Origin: Cryptomeria japonica
Lineage: Eukaryota > Streptophyta > Pinopsida > Cupressales > Cupressaceae
Assembly: GCF_030272615.1 (NCBI RefSeq)
Contig: NC_081415.1
Location: 377,535,392 to 377,599,391 of the forward strand
Direction of reading: 5' to 3'
Length of the DNA: 64,000 nucleotides
Within the stretch, counting starts at the first letter, position 1. Every line of letters begins with the position of its first letter. A program made the translations under genes and the position numbers. This document shows, piece by piece, positions 46,954-58,553 of the stretch. The notes beneath the pieces were generated by a model. It was not told the DNA's origin. It saw nothing but the letters and a program-made list of their open reading frames with translations, and made no database searches.

Positions 46954-47116
46954 CTTTCCATGGCATTGTGGACAAGATGGGCTAGAACGATGTATTCCAC
47001 ACTCTGAACAAAGCATGTATCCTCTATCCCTACAACTTGGGCATGGCAACTCTTTCACATGTTGACCATTAGGACCAATCCATGACCTTGGTTCAGGCCT
47101 GCTGAATGTGATATTC
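46954..47116 (-). CDS. Plant DnaJ-type zinc-finger protein, one internal exon
   Basis: 163-bp exon with a clear acceptor (TTCCTTAATAG before 47116) and donor (GGAAAG then GTATTT at 46953). The frame enters in phase 2 and leaves in phase 0. The 54 codons read RPEPRSWIGPNGQHVKELP and then four Cys pairs or singles: CPSC, CSEC, CPQC, the pattern of DnaJ-like CxxC zinc fingers. From memory, a conserved plant, probably plastid, protein has this RPEPRSWIGP segment before its Cys motifs; no name can be given with confidence. No neighbouring exon was found in the window, so it is either one exon of a very large gene or a captured fragment inside E5. No stop or frameshift is present. Confidence 0.7.
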
Positions 47117-47140
47117 CTATTAAGGAAAAGAACCATGTGA

Positions 47141-47640
47141 AATTCAGGTCATCTTTATTTTTTATCCAAAATAGAACTTTATTTCAAGATCCTGAACAAT
47201 AACAAATGCCTTCTCAATATTAAAGCTGCTATATAACCAGTCCTTTTAATATTTTATTGCCTTGAAATCACAACATAAAAAGGAATTTCAAGGAAAATAA
47301 GCATATAAATTCAGGTCATCTTTATTTTTTATCGAAAATGGAACTTTATTCCAAGTTCCTGAACAATGACAGATGCCTTTTCAACATTAAAGCTGCTATA
47401 TAAACAGTAGTTTTAATATTTTATTGCCTTGAAATCACAACATAAAAAGGAATTTCAAGGAAATGAAGCATAAGAAATTCAGGTCATCTTTATTTTTTAT
47501 CCAAAAGAGAACTTTATTCCAATTTCCAAAATAATAGCAAATGCCTTCTGAACATTAAAGATGCTATATAAACAGTCTTTTTAATAGTTTATTGCCTTGA
47601 AATCACAAAATAAAAGGGAATTTTCAATTTCATTTCTTTT
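47141..47640. repeat. Three tandem copies of a 167-bp repeat
   Basis: Units start at 47141, 47308 and 47476 with AATTCAGGTCATCTTTATTT and include GAACTTTATT, AAGCTGCTATATAA and TTATTGCCTTGAAATCAC. By eye roughly 85-90 percent identical. They begin 25 bp beyond the exon's acceptor side. Confidence 0.9.
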
Positions 47641-49239
47641 TCAACAGGTTAACCTACAAGCTCCATTAGATGTCAGAATGTGCAGATGCAATCATTTGAA
47701 AACGCATCAACATGCAACAACAGAAATATTAACTGTCAAAGAATTTTCTATATTTATAAAGTAAAATAAGGCATCACATATACAATCATCACAAAAGAAA
47801 AGATTGCATGAGGATAATAACCTTATCAGGTCCAAACAAAGATAACTAGTTAACTAATGTAATTGGAAATGATCAAAGGATTGAACACTCTCTTCCGTAT
47901 CTTTAACACTAGGCCCCATTATAGATAGGTATATCCCCAATCAAGACTCGTCAACTTTTCAAATTTTGAATTTTTGAATTTTAAATATTTAATTTTTATA
48001 TTTTATAGTTTTTTCTTTTGTATATTTTTAGATATTTGCTTTTATTAGATTTATCCAGTGAATTCTGATGATTCTTTAGTACTCTTCAGTTTATGGACAT
48101 TTCTAGACTAATTCCTCTTCATCCAAAGAAGTGATTCATGGTAGTAAACTCCTTTGTAATGGTATATATGGTAATAAATTTATAAGTATGATGGTATTCA
48201 CTGATCACCTGATCTCCCATAAGAGAATAAAACAAAGGTAATGATAATTTGATGGAATTTATCTAGCAACCTCTATAATAGTAAATGCACTTGAAGATCA
48301 TGTGTAAAATTTCTTTTACAAGATGCAATTGGATGACCCTGTGTACAAATGCCACAACTACCACGAATGCTATGTGGATGCACCTACTCATTTTTCTTGA
48401 TATAGTATGGCAATTCTATATCTACAATAATCTTTCCTTGATTTTGCATGCCTCTCACCTTACATCAAATTTTCACATGCATTCCTCTAGGTTCAACAAT
48501 AGGGTGCAGTCAAAGAGTTGTTAATTGTCTTGATCCTTAAATGGATCAGAAAATGTGTTTGGTTCACTATGGATCCATGATGAACATGATCACTAAAGGA
48601 ATTTCAAGCATCTATATGAAACCACTTGTTATAACAAGCGGAAACTACACAATCACCAGTTTCAAAAAGAAGCAGTTTCACAACATTTGGTCTACACAAA
48701 GCATCTGTTCCATCCCATATCTGGAAATGGTTTGTGTAATTTTGGATTCTTAACTTTTTGACTTCCTAGCACCCTTTCACCTTCTGTCTGTACTTCTAAG
48801 GAGCATAAAAAGACATTTTTATTGCAAATTAGCATGTAAAGGATAGAGAGAATAGAGTGGAAGCCTCTTAAGTGATTTGTAGTTGTAATTTTTAGCCTTA
48901 TAGCAAGCAATTGGGAGCTGGTGATTGAACTTAGGGGTAGAGCATTGTTTGTTCTTGCTTGTTGTATGCCCTTTACCTAGAGCTGGGAAGAGGAAGTTGT
49001 AATTGTAATTTGTAATGATGTATTTACTTTTGGTTTTACAAAAACTATTTACTATTTTGCTTCCAGCCATCAGCATTCCTCATGAGGATGCAATTTTGTA
49101 GACACTTTGCATTTAAATATATCGAGAATCAGCTTGTTTCTTTTGTGTTATCATTTATTGACTCATTAGATGCATCTTCTCATTAAATTTTGCAAAAAAA
49201 ATGCATTTTTTATTAAAATTAAGCGTGTTTTTACGTTGC

Positions 49240-49330
49240 CGAGTTTTTCGCCGAGTTTTTCTGAATTTTTCCCGAGTTTTTTTCCCAGGGGCTTGGCGAG
49301 TCGAGCCGAGTCGCAAGTAGTTCAACTATG
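49240..49330. repeat. GACTCG/CGAGTT-rich terminus of E5
   Basis: Repeated GCCGAGTTTTT and CCCGAGTTTTT followed by GGCGAGTCGAGCCGAGTCG, ending AGTTCAACTATG. Similar in kind to the ends of E1, E3 and E4. Confidence 0.7.
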
Positions 49331-50235
49331 GTTGAAGCAGTACTAAAGTCCACTATGTAGAACTCAGAAGGTATCGTGTCCTCCTGACCAAACTACCCAA
49401 TGATAATCTCAACGGTACCCAACTCTATGTTGATGTCCGAGCCTGGAGCTGAATTCGATGGATCTGAATCATCAATAATCCAATCCACCCAAAGTGGTCT
49501 CCTGTAGATATGAATGACACACAACATACGTGCATAAAAACAAATACTCACCCTTGTCAAGTTGGTATAGATCAGAACAGCACCATGTGACCAGTAAACC
49601 AATTCCAAGATGAGGTAAAACGTATCATTACCACCCAAGGAGGGTAAAAACTCGACACTTCCCCATCCTCTAACTCCAAAAAAACAGTTCCAACTTCTCC
49701 TATCCAATTCAATAGCTGCTGCCCTCAAAGTGTAACCTGACAAAATTCTGATCAGCAACGTAAGACAACCATCAATCAATGAAATAGGAGGTAAAACCCA
49801 TGAAGTGTTGGAATACTATAGCCAGCATACTCCTCTCCAAACTGCAAACTGAAATCATCTCGAAAGGTGCCAAAGTCCTGTTGTGTCATTTCATACTTAC
49901 AGATTTCCTCAATTCCCTCTATAATCTGTTTGATTTTTGAGGTTCTTACATTATGCTCATGGACCACTAATGGATCACCAATTGTTTCCTCCGCTTTGTG
50001 TAAGGAAGAGTGGGCCATGCTCAACTATAAGCAAAGATCATCGATTTCTTCTTCCTTCCTTCTCAAAGAATCTGAATAGATCTCAACCAGGTTGAGAAGA
50101 TGATCACGATCTGAAAGAAGGTACAAATAAATTGTTTTCAATGTTCCGATAACCTCTTTGATCTTCTGCAAGCTACCAAGAGAAGACTCTGCTTCAGTTC
50201 CCTTTTGTCTTCTCTCTAACTGAATCTTCTAGAAG

Positions 50236-51340
50236 TGTTGGTTGAAAATTTTGTACACTTGAGGAAATATACAAAATTGTGGTTTCAACCACAACATGTG
50301 AGTAAAACTCTCCTAATTAAGGGAAGGCTCCCCCTATCTAACTACAACTTTGAAAATAAAATAGGATGGGACAACAATCTTTCTTCTTCTTTCAGGAAAG
50401 ACAATATCCTTTTCTCTTCACAGAAAAGAATAGCGATTTGATATAAACAGCAATAACCACTTTCAAAATGAAATGAGAGAAAGGAAATGAAGTTTCCTGA
50501 AAGCTCAAAGACTTCCGTCACTTCCTTCGGGACGGGACAGCAATATCAAGCTCAAAGTCTTGATTATATGAAGTCCTATCTACCCTTTTCTATACTAACG
50601 CTATCAAGAACAAATTAGAACAACTCAAAGACTAGAATATCTTATTCTTTTCTACTTAAAACAATGGGAACGAGTATAAGCTCAAAGACTCACAACTATT
50701 TCTCACAAAATCTACTCCTAAATTCTCCTAAGAACAAGTGAAAGCACAAAGACTTGCAGCTTCTCTCAACAAAATATTTAGTTTAATCTATATTAACCTC
50801 AAATACTTGCAGCACAAAGACTGCAAATCAAATGCGATTAAGCTCTTTAAGAAACACTTGCAAGAAAGATAATATAGAACACAAACTCAAGAATGTAGCA
50901 CAAAGACTCAAAGTTTGAGTAATTTCCTTCTATTCCTTTCAATTCTTGAATTTACACATGAAAGCTCAAAGACTTCTTTGCTGTAAATTTGGCAGAGTTT
51001 TTTGCTTGCTCTCCAAAAGGTAAAAATTACAATAGACCCCTCAAGTATTTATAGATGACGAGCCTTGAGAAAAAGGTTGGAGGATCCTAACTAACCTGAG
51101 AGATTCTCTCAACCACCAAGACTTATTCAATAACTAACTAAGACTTATTCCAACTACAGTCCTAATTGAACATAACTTGTAGTTTCTTTACATGTAATTA
51201 CAAAAGTGCAAGTAACGAGTTAACTTGCATTTTACAAAAAGACTTTTACATGTAACTTGTCAAAAGAAAAACTACAACTAAAGATTACAAATGTGGAAAA
51301 ATACAACTAAGTGTTGAAAAATCACTTAAGTTGTAGCACA
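50236..51340 (-). mobile_element. Probable solo LTR inside the long frame
   Basis: Minus-strand TGTGCTACAACTT (51340) to TTTCAACCAACA (50236), about 1.1 kb. Flanks AGAAG and TGAAG match at 4 of 5. A strong minus-strand TATA box CTATAAATAC lies near 51050. Coding-like sequence of the host frame resumes on the left, which supports an insertion. Confidence 0.6.
50502..50975. repeat. Spaced motif array AGCTCAAAGACTT
   Basis: Eight close copies of AGCTCAAAGACTT or AGCACAAAGACTT at 50502, 50549, 50621, 50679, 50743, 50811, 50896 and 50963, spaced 47-85 bp, in the transcribed part of the 50236-51340 LTR. The sequence between copies is not conserved. Confidence 0.65.
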
Positions 51341-54300
51341 TGAAGACACTAATCCTTCAAACTTCTGGATGATCATTTGTAGTTCATCGGGATCCGGTTC
51401 ATGGGTGTTCTTGGCAACAACCATGGTCTTCACAATGGTATCATGGCATCGAAGGAGCGCAGAGCTGTTTTTCTCCAGGATGGACTGAATTTCATGCAAA
51501 AAGATTTGGTGTTTCATCAACATTTGAATTCAAGCGGCCGAGAATTGTTCACTCCTTCATTCATTATGAATCCTCATCTATAAATCAGCAAGAACTTCTT
51601 CTTCTGGAATCAGCTCTCCATCTTGACTTAATATGTTGCAAGAGGCATTTTCACAATGAGAGACAATATCTCGGAAAACTTCACCCCATAACCTCATTAT
51701 ATCACCAATTTCCTCAATGAGGGATTTTAGAACAAGGGCCTTATTTTCCAGAAGCTCTTCAAATTCCAAGTACATGACCCTGGAAGAGATGATGGCATGC
51801 TCTTGTAGAATGCTCAACTATTGTTGGGGCATGGTATGCCAGATTGTCAAACTATCTTCAATACTTTCTAGATTCTTTTTGAAAGTATCGAAAGTCTGAT
51901 CCAGTTTCTCTTCAACGGTTTCCAACTTAGATATCATCTGAAAAATGTCTTTCATCACTTGTGCACATAGATCATGAAGCTGATCAACCCAGGAATCCAA
52001 TGCTTGTACCTTCTGAGCAGCCCTTTCCACTCCACGAATTGATTCTTGGGAACCGGAAGAACCTATGGAATTACTCCCTTCAGCAGCTGGTTTTGTGATT
52101 TTATGAACAGCTGCCATAAGTTGTCGGTTTTCCTCTTCTAGCTTATCTTTCTTTGCTAGAAGTTCATCACACCGTTGTACCAGTGAAGCTACAGAAAATT
52201 GAGCATCATGTTTAATCACCTCATGCGTTTGCTTACCCAATTCTATTCTTGTAACTTTGTAATCAGCAGCTGACATTTCTTCATGTGGCTTATCCGCAAT
52301 GGGTTCAACAATTTATGCTACCTTCATCTTGTTGCTGTCAACAGTTACTCTGGGGATAGTCTTGGCCTTTTTAGCAACCTTGGATATGGACTGTTTTAGT
52401 TGTTAATAATCAAAGGCATCAGGTGAGATTTCTTGCTTCTTCCTTTTTGGAGTAAAAGAACTAAGCCATGGAGGTAAAGCCATCAACTCTCCTTCAGTAG
52501 CAGCTGTAGGCAAAGGAGAAGCAATTTATGTTTGAATAACCATGGTCATTCTGGGAGGAATATTTGTTTGGATGGCGACCACGGTTTTCTCAGTAACCAA
52601 TGGGCATGAAGATTGCTTCATGAATTCTTCAAAACCAGAAGTGGAGGTATCAATTTCTAACAGCTGGATACAAGCAGGAGTATCTTCAGGGACTTCCTGT
52701 GCATTCTCTTGTTAGTGATCAGGAGGTGACTCGTATGCCGAAATAGGAATGGCATTCTGAGGAGATTCATCCACAAGCAAGTCAGGAGGAGAAAGGGGCG
52801 TCTCAATGGAAACTGGGGGAATAATCTCATGAGGCGAGTCCGATGCTAGAGACTTGGGAGCATCATCAGATTGCTGCCCTTCTTCTGGATTATCCAAATC
52901 GATCACCTGAACATGAAATCGTGACTTTTCCTTTCCACGAATTGTCACCCTCTCAGGAGGAAGCACTACTGCCCGACTAACTCACAATTTGATCCTTGTG
53001 CCCGAAGATGATGCGCCTTCCTTGTTGTCAACCTAAATCTCAGACTTATGTCCAAGAGGCCCCATAGAATCATCTTCTTTTCCAATCTTGATTTTTATGA
53101 GTCTAACAGCATTACTTTTCAGCCAAAGTGTTGGTGTTAACCAAGATAGGCTGAAATCTCTCAAGAATGGATATGCACTCCTTGTGTGACCATTGGATTA
53201 AAGGAAGTGGAGCTTCCTCAACCCTTCGTGAAATATATTCAGGATCAAGTACGTGCCCATCATCAATCATCCCTTGTGAAATGTCCACCAAGTTCAAATC
53301 AACAACTTGCTCAACAATGAGCCTGTAGTAATCCATCTTTAGAACTTCTACCTCTGTGCAGAGATCTACCCAGATATCCTCAATGCGATGCACGTGCACA
53401 AAGGATTTTTTGATCTTCTCCTTCATACCCCGGTAATCAAAATCAGCTCTAGACTTAAACTTTTTGAGCTTAATTTCTTGCATTTCGGTCTCCATGGCCT
53501 TAGCTTTAATGGATGTGACAAGAGAATACCGGCCAATTTTTAATGGGTTTGTTGTAGAGATCCCCATTCCAACCTTATGCCTGGCAAACTGATGAGTGTG
53601 GACAGCCATGATTTGTCTTCCCAACTCCATAAGAATGATCTTATCAATTGGGTATCTAGGGAGCATGTATAGCTGCCCACTATAGCTTCCGATTCTCATA
53701 TAGGTGAAGGTCGGGAACTGTAGAAACAAGCATCCATACTCACCCTTTCCCATGCCTCATCTGATACCCTTTTGTTCTTCAGAGTTCTGTCAAACTGACA
53801 CATGAAGTAACTGAAGAATGCATCTTCCACTCTTCTGAAATACAATCTGCTAGGTCTCAAAGGCAACTGATCATAATATTCCCAAACTGGTATAAGCGAG
53901 CAATCATCCTTGGTAGAAAGACCTGGAAAATGTCTAAGTGATGCTGCCAAGTACACCAAGTATGAATTCATATAGAAAGTCATGGTGGAAGGAACTGCTA
54001 CAAGTTGTTCACACAAGGCATCGCTGATAACTTCTCCCCATGATATATGATGGGACTGTCTTATGAACATGATGAACTGGTACATCCAAGGCTCAAAAAC
54101 ATTAGAGTGTTCAAGGCCCATTATCCTGCTGAGGAGGGTTATGATGTCTCCTATTTCCCATTTGAAGTCACAATGGTACAACTTAGCCCACCTTGAGAAG
54201 GCGGCTCGTGGCTCTTGGATCCACCTGTTGTTATGCCGTTTACAATCTTTTTCCCTTTTCACATAATACTCAGTTGCACTCTCTTTGGAGATTTCCATGT

Positions 54301-54679
54301 AAACAGGTGCAGGAGGTATTCTGAAAACCTTCTCAATTGTGTCTGCATCAAGGCGGATTATTGCTTCGCCATCATCATTTTTAATGATTCTTGTCTTCTT
54401 GACAAAGTGATGGGCGCAAGCGAGAACAAATCCAGGTTCTAGGGCAGCCACCGGGAAAGAAGATGCGTGATGGATATGGCTGTCCGACAGCCACTGCATA
54501 TTGCTATCTTGTGGATCCTCAACCCTTTTGACAAATTCTAACATGTCTACATGCCCTATCTCTGTATCTCTAATACGATCCAAAGGAGAGGAAACTTGGG
54601 AAGGCGCAACTTCATTTTGGTACTTGTCATATTTGTACTTCATCTTTTTTGGAATTGGAGATGACGGCAAATCTGACAT

Positions 54680-55924
54680 TGATGGACAACCTGGAATACT
54701 GTGATGAAGACTTAAAAGCGTTAAGGCAACATCATATTCAGCTGCAAATAACATTTTTCCTTCTTCAAATGGGAAAAACTTCGACTCTTGAACTTCACGA
54801 TTTTGTGAGAGAAAGAGGGGAAATAACTAGAAATGGGGGAATCTTGACTTGACCAATTTCGGATCTCGGGGAAAATTTCGCAAGTATACAAGTTGGAAAA
54901 GGCATACATGCAATCGGATTTTTAAAACTCGAATGCAAGTACACTTGTAAATTTGCAAATGGAGAAATAGATGGAAAATGAGAATTAGACTTGCGGAAAA
55001 TGACGAAAATGGAAAGTACGGATATGGGTGACATGAATGGATAAAAATGGGAAAATTCGGAAATGTCATTTTCATGAAAATGGGAAGAACTTTTCAACAT
55101 GCAATCCGGTTCTTAAAACCCGATTTTGAAAAGAAGGGTATTTCACATTTTTTCAACTTGGAATTTTGACCAAAAATGGTTAAATTCTTTAACCGTAAGG
55201 GAAGAATAAAGATTTCCAGCCAACTTGTAATCGAGATTTAAAATCCCGAATACAAGTAAAGAGGGAAAATGGGGAAGAACAATGCAATCCAAAAATTGCA
55301 TATCAAGGGGGAAAAACTCTCACAAAACCGATTTTTGAAACAAGAACAACATATTTACAAATTTACAACTAGAAAGGAAAACTAAGAAAACAAGAAAATA
55401 AGAAAATGAAACAAAGAAAGAAAAGAAAACATACCTTGTTTCAAACTGAAAATGCCTCTCCAAAAGATGCAACAATCTTGGAATGAAAAAGAATAGCTCT
55501 TAAATAAACACAAACCGCAATCTTAAACCCTAGCCACGTTTTTGAAAAATGTCTTTAGCAGCAAAAACGTGGTTGAAGATGCAAGAAATAGGGTCAAATC
55601 GCTAAGGAAATACCATGTAGGAGAGTCCCAAAGCCAAACGCCCAAGGATGAAGTGAAATCGTGGCACCAAAACCCCAAGATGTGGCTTGGAAGAATCACG
55701 TGAAAAACGTTTTTGAAGAAGTAAAACGCAGTAAATGAAGTGTAAACCGTTTACCAAATCAAATGCAACGTGTTTCCAAACTCACAAAAATCGCCTTGCA
55801 ATCATATCGCCTCCTTGATCCATGAATTTCTCCACAAAAATCGGGAAGAATTTGTGGCAAAATCGGTTTAGGAGAGGAAAAATACTTGGTCGGGTTTTTG
55901 GAAGTGAATAACAAGTTTCAATTT
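54680..55924. repeat. Leader with serial imperfect inverted repeats
   Basis: No gene. Upstream of the long minus-strand frame. Several 30-40 bp inverted repeats, each with a TTTAAAA-like centre: near 54906 (TGCAATCGGATTTTT), 55100 (TGCAATCCGGTTCTT) and 55222-55256 (ACTTGTAATCGAGATTT against AAATCCCGAATACAAGT, 15 of 17 paired). Related copies resume after the solo LTR at about 58020-58075. Confidence 0.55.
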
Positions 55925-57809
55925 TGTAATGTCCCCTTCTCAAGCATGATGTTTCAGTTGACCGATGGCCTATTTCGGAGACCCGTAGGGCTACTCAATG
56001 GGTGAAATTAGGGTTTCCAGTTTTGGAGGTTGTTGTTGCTCGTGAATTAGAGTTTGGATCACGGATTCTTTCTGGGTTTTCAGAGGGCTTTGCAATGGTA
56101 TGTCCAGCTTTGCGTTCCGAGCACTTTTTGAAATTTACTATTTTTAGTAAATTCTATTTCTGGCAGTGGTCCTGATTATTTCGGCACAGTTGGTTCTCTT
56201 CTTCAGTTGGTTCAGTTGGCTTTGTCACTTTTGGCCTTGGGATGTTTTTGGAGAGATAAGTTCATTTCATTTAAATAATGTTATGTTTTAATGTTATATT
56301 TTAAAGTTGACCCCTTGGCCTAGCTTCATCACTTCAAGTTGTTTTAAAAGGTGGTCTTCAAGGGTGGACGCATCATGGAAGGGATTTAATATTTCCTAAG
56401 GTCTAAAATCTTGCTTATGAAAAGGGGTGCCAACTTTATGAAGAGAAGTGAATTAAAATAAAGGTTAATTAAAGCTTTTAAAAGTGGCACCATCTCTTGG
56501 AGGAAAATTCAAATGTGAAATTAGGGCACACTTTCTAGAAGCCTCTTGAGATTCCTTGTTAAGCTTATAAATGGAGGCCTCTTCCCTTCATTTGGGCATC
56601 TTATGTCTATTATAATGTTACTTTGCCGGAATGGTATTGGGGTTATTTCGAGGAATGAATGCCTCCTAGCCTTGGCATTGCTTCTTGCTTGAAAGATAGC
56701 AACTAGTGGTGATTTAGTGTAGTTGTGAGAGTTTGTAGTGAGGATTGCATTGTAGCTTGAGTTGTGCTGGAAGTTCAGTTATTTGCATTTCATTTCATTT
56801 TCGAGAGTCGCGGTTAGCAAGGCAGATTTGTAGTTTCACTCATATATTTCAAAACAAAAACATATTCATTTTGGGTATTGCATATTTCCTCTTGTTTTGG
56901 CTGGGCGCTCCTTTGTGCAAATTTGCAGATTCTAATATGAAGTGTTTTATTTTATAGAGAAGAATCGCCATTCTTGCCTGGCGTCACTGCTGGGAATTGC
57001 CTTGGGGTTCGTGTTAAATAATCTATTGGGTTAATGTCTGATTTCTTAGTATTGGTTTGGTCGCCTCCTTCATAGGAAGCCATTGCTTTTGGTTTTGGGT
57101 CATTCGGACTAGTATTGAGAGAGTAATGAGCATTTTAGTGATTCTATGGTGTTGCTGATTAAGCATTTCAAGTGCAGGTCTGTCATAAATCAGAATATTA
57201 AGATTGATCCTTGAGAAGAATTTCCTGGACTTATCATTTTTGCTAAGCCCGAGAGAGTCTTCTATATTGTTGCAGCATTGTATAGTCTTAATCTTATGAT
57301 CTTGGCAAGCATTCACTATCAAATTGTAAGCTGAATAGTAGTACTAGCAGCATTTCTTCTCATTTTCATTTCACGCTTGTTATTTACATTTAATTCCATT
57401 TCTAAGTTCTTAGCATCTCCACCATATGGTAGCTCCATCCCCACCCTGGGTTTGAAAGCACATGCTTGGTGTCGAGTTTTCCTTTCAGCAGTTGTAATTG
57501 TAAAGATCCTCTGACCATATGTTAGTCCATCTTGGGCACATTCTTGGTTAGAGTTGCTTTCAGCATGCACTAAGATCCTCTGACCATATGTTAGTCCATT
57601 TTGGGCACATTCTTGGTTAGAGTCACTTTCAAAATGCTTTAAGACCCTCTCACCATATGCTCACGCCTTGCCCAACCCGGGATCCTGGTGTACATTCTTG
57701 GTTAGAGTTGTATTCCACATCGTTTTGGTTTAAGTGCTAACCCTAACGGATGTGTGTTGCATTACTTTTTGTAACTGAAAAATTGAAAAAATTGGTTTGG
57801 GATATTTCA
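55925..57809 (+). mobile_element. Solo Ty3-type LTR, 1.88 kb
   Basis: Exact 5-bp duplication AATTT at 55920-55924 and 57810-57814. It starts TGTAATGTCCCC and ends GGGATATTTCA, and is related to 4043-6554 (shared CCTATTTCGGAGACCCGTAG-like segment and TTGTAACTG plus AATTGAAAAAATTG near the end). A palindromic TTTACTATTTTTAGTAAA lies at about 56134 and a TATA box TTATAAATGG at 56566. It is inserted in the leader of the long minus-strand frame. Confidence 0.93.
57504..57715 (+). repeat. Three copies of a 69-bp tandem repeat in the LTR
   Basis: Units from about 57504, 57573 and 57641, each with GATCCTCTGACCATATG (or a variant) and CACATTCTTGGTTAGAGT. It occupies the same relative place as the hairpin array in the related LTR 4043-6554. 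Confidence 0.75.
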
Positions 57810-57814
57810 AATTT

Positions 57815-58540
57815 GCATGAAACAATGAAAATCAGGTTTTTTTGGAGGAAATAACAAGTTTAAAATGCACTTTTTCAACTATAAGGCAAAAATCGGGTTT
57901 TTTAGATGAAATAGCAAATTTAAAATCTTCCAAATTGCACTTTATAGGCAAAACTGGGTTTTGGAGAGAGATGTGCAAGTTTAAAATCACTTGTAAAGGG
58001 AAAATAAAATCCCTACAACAAGTTATAATTCACTTGCACTCATGTAATAGGGGTTTAAAATCCCTATTACAAGCAAAAACCATTAAAGTAGGGGTTTTAG
58101 AAAAGAATTACAAGTTTACTTGTAACTTAACCAAAAAATCCCTATTTTAACTAAAAAAGCGAAAAAGCATCAAGGGGGAAATAAAAAGCAAATTACAGGT
58201 TTTTATTTTTCAATAAAGTGCACTTGTAATTAGCTAAAAATTTCCCTACAAAGACCAAAACAATGGAAATCATTAAAACTTGCAGTTCAAGGAAAATTCT
58301 CCACCTACAGTCAAGGAGAAAAAATCTGAAATTGAAGGAAAGACATTGCGAACGAATCCAGAATATGACGAAATTCGAAACGTATTTCAAGGATGGACTG
58401 AGGATTAAGCCAATCTAAGGATTAGTCAGAATTTTGCCTCAAGAAGCGTGCCATAGAGTAAAATTTTCATTTTTTCACAAAAAATTTATGTAATGGTCCT
58501 TCATTTTTTAAAACAAAAATGAGGACAACAAAAAGTAATT
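57815..58540. other. Leader sequence resumed, no gene
   Basis: AT-rich with inverted repeats, for example GTAATAGGGGTTTAAAATCC with CTATTAC (58026-58056). No coding evidence. Confidence 0.45.
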
Positions 58541-58553
58541 TTCAACCAACTTG

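Larger units (their letters stand above)
46499..49330. mobile_element. Candidate gene-capturing hAT element E5
   Basis: The right end has the GACTCG/CGAGTT-rich terminus (49240-49330) closing in AGTTCAACTATG, like E1 and E4. Left flank GGTTGAAC (46491-46498) and right flank GGTTGAAG (49330-49337, overlapping the terminal G) match at 7 of 8. The left end CGTAGAATGATGTTACTC is only a weak inverted match and lacks GACTCG motifs. The N3 frame is continuous across the segment when it is removed. Inside are a DnaJ-type zinc-finger exon and a 167-bp tandem repeat. The alternative is that the right terminus belongs to a broken element and the rest is older DNA. Confidence 0.5.
43470..49779 (-). pseudogene. 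N3 internal reading frame, split by two hAT insertions
   Basis: Decayed minus-strand frame without gag or pol motifs. Pieces: 49779-49393 (YTLRAAAIELDRRSW, VYWSHGAVLIYTN), about 49392-49331, 46498-46427, 44473-43960 and 43748-43470 (FENDGLSILVRVAQRQHGG). Removing 44474-46418 with one 8-bp duplicate keeps the frame open across the join (MSCK then SSLVVANRE). Removing 46499-49330 does the same (VDFSTAST then TAQAMDGT). The family is unknown to me. A comparable extra frame lies near the 3' end of element N4 (61279-61974). Confidence 0.5.
49790..54679 (-). pseudogene. Very long decayed reading frame with coiled-coil C-terminus
   Basis: The start is the ATG at 54679 (MSDLPSSPIPKKMKYK). An N-terminal globular part (EPGFVLACAHHFVKK, LDADTIEKVFRIPPAP, WGEVISDALCEQLVAV) runs to a frameshift near 53700 and continues (YSGQLYMLPRYPIDKIIL, MKEKIKKSFVHVHRIEDIWVD). 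A Pro/Ser/Asp-rich linker (52966-52712) and a heptad-like region (52276-51326: LVQRCDELLAKKDKLEEENR, VQALDSWVDQLHDLCAQV) follow. After the LTR at 50236-51340 the coiled-coil text resumes (IQLERRQKGTEAESSLGSL, SLRRKEEEIDDL) to about 49790. About 1,250 codons with several stops. I do not recognise the family. It may be the 5' frame of N3. Confidence 0.55.

Noticed and set aside
47141-47640. CRISPR-like array
   Set aside because: Units are 167-bp direct repeats without spacers, in plant DNA.
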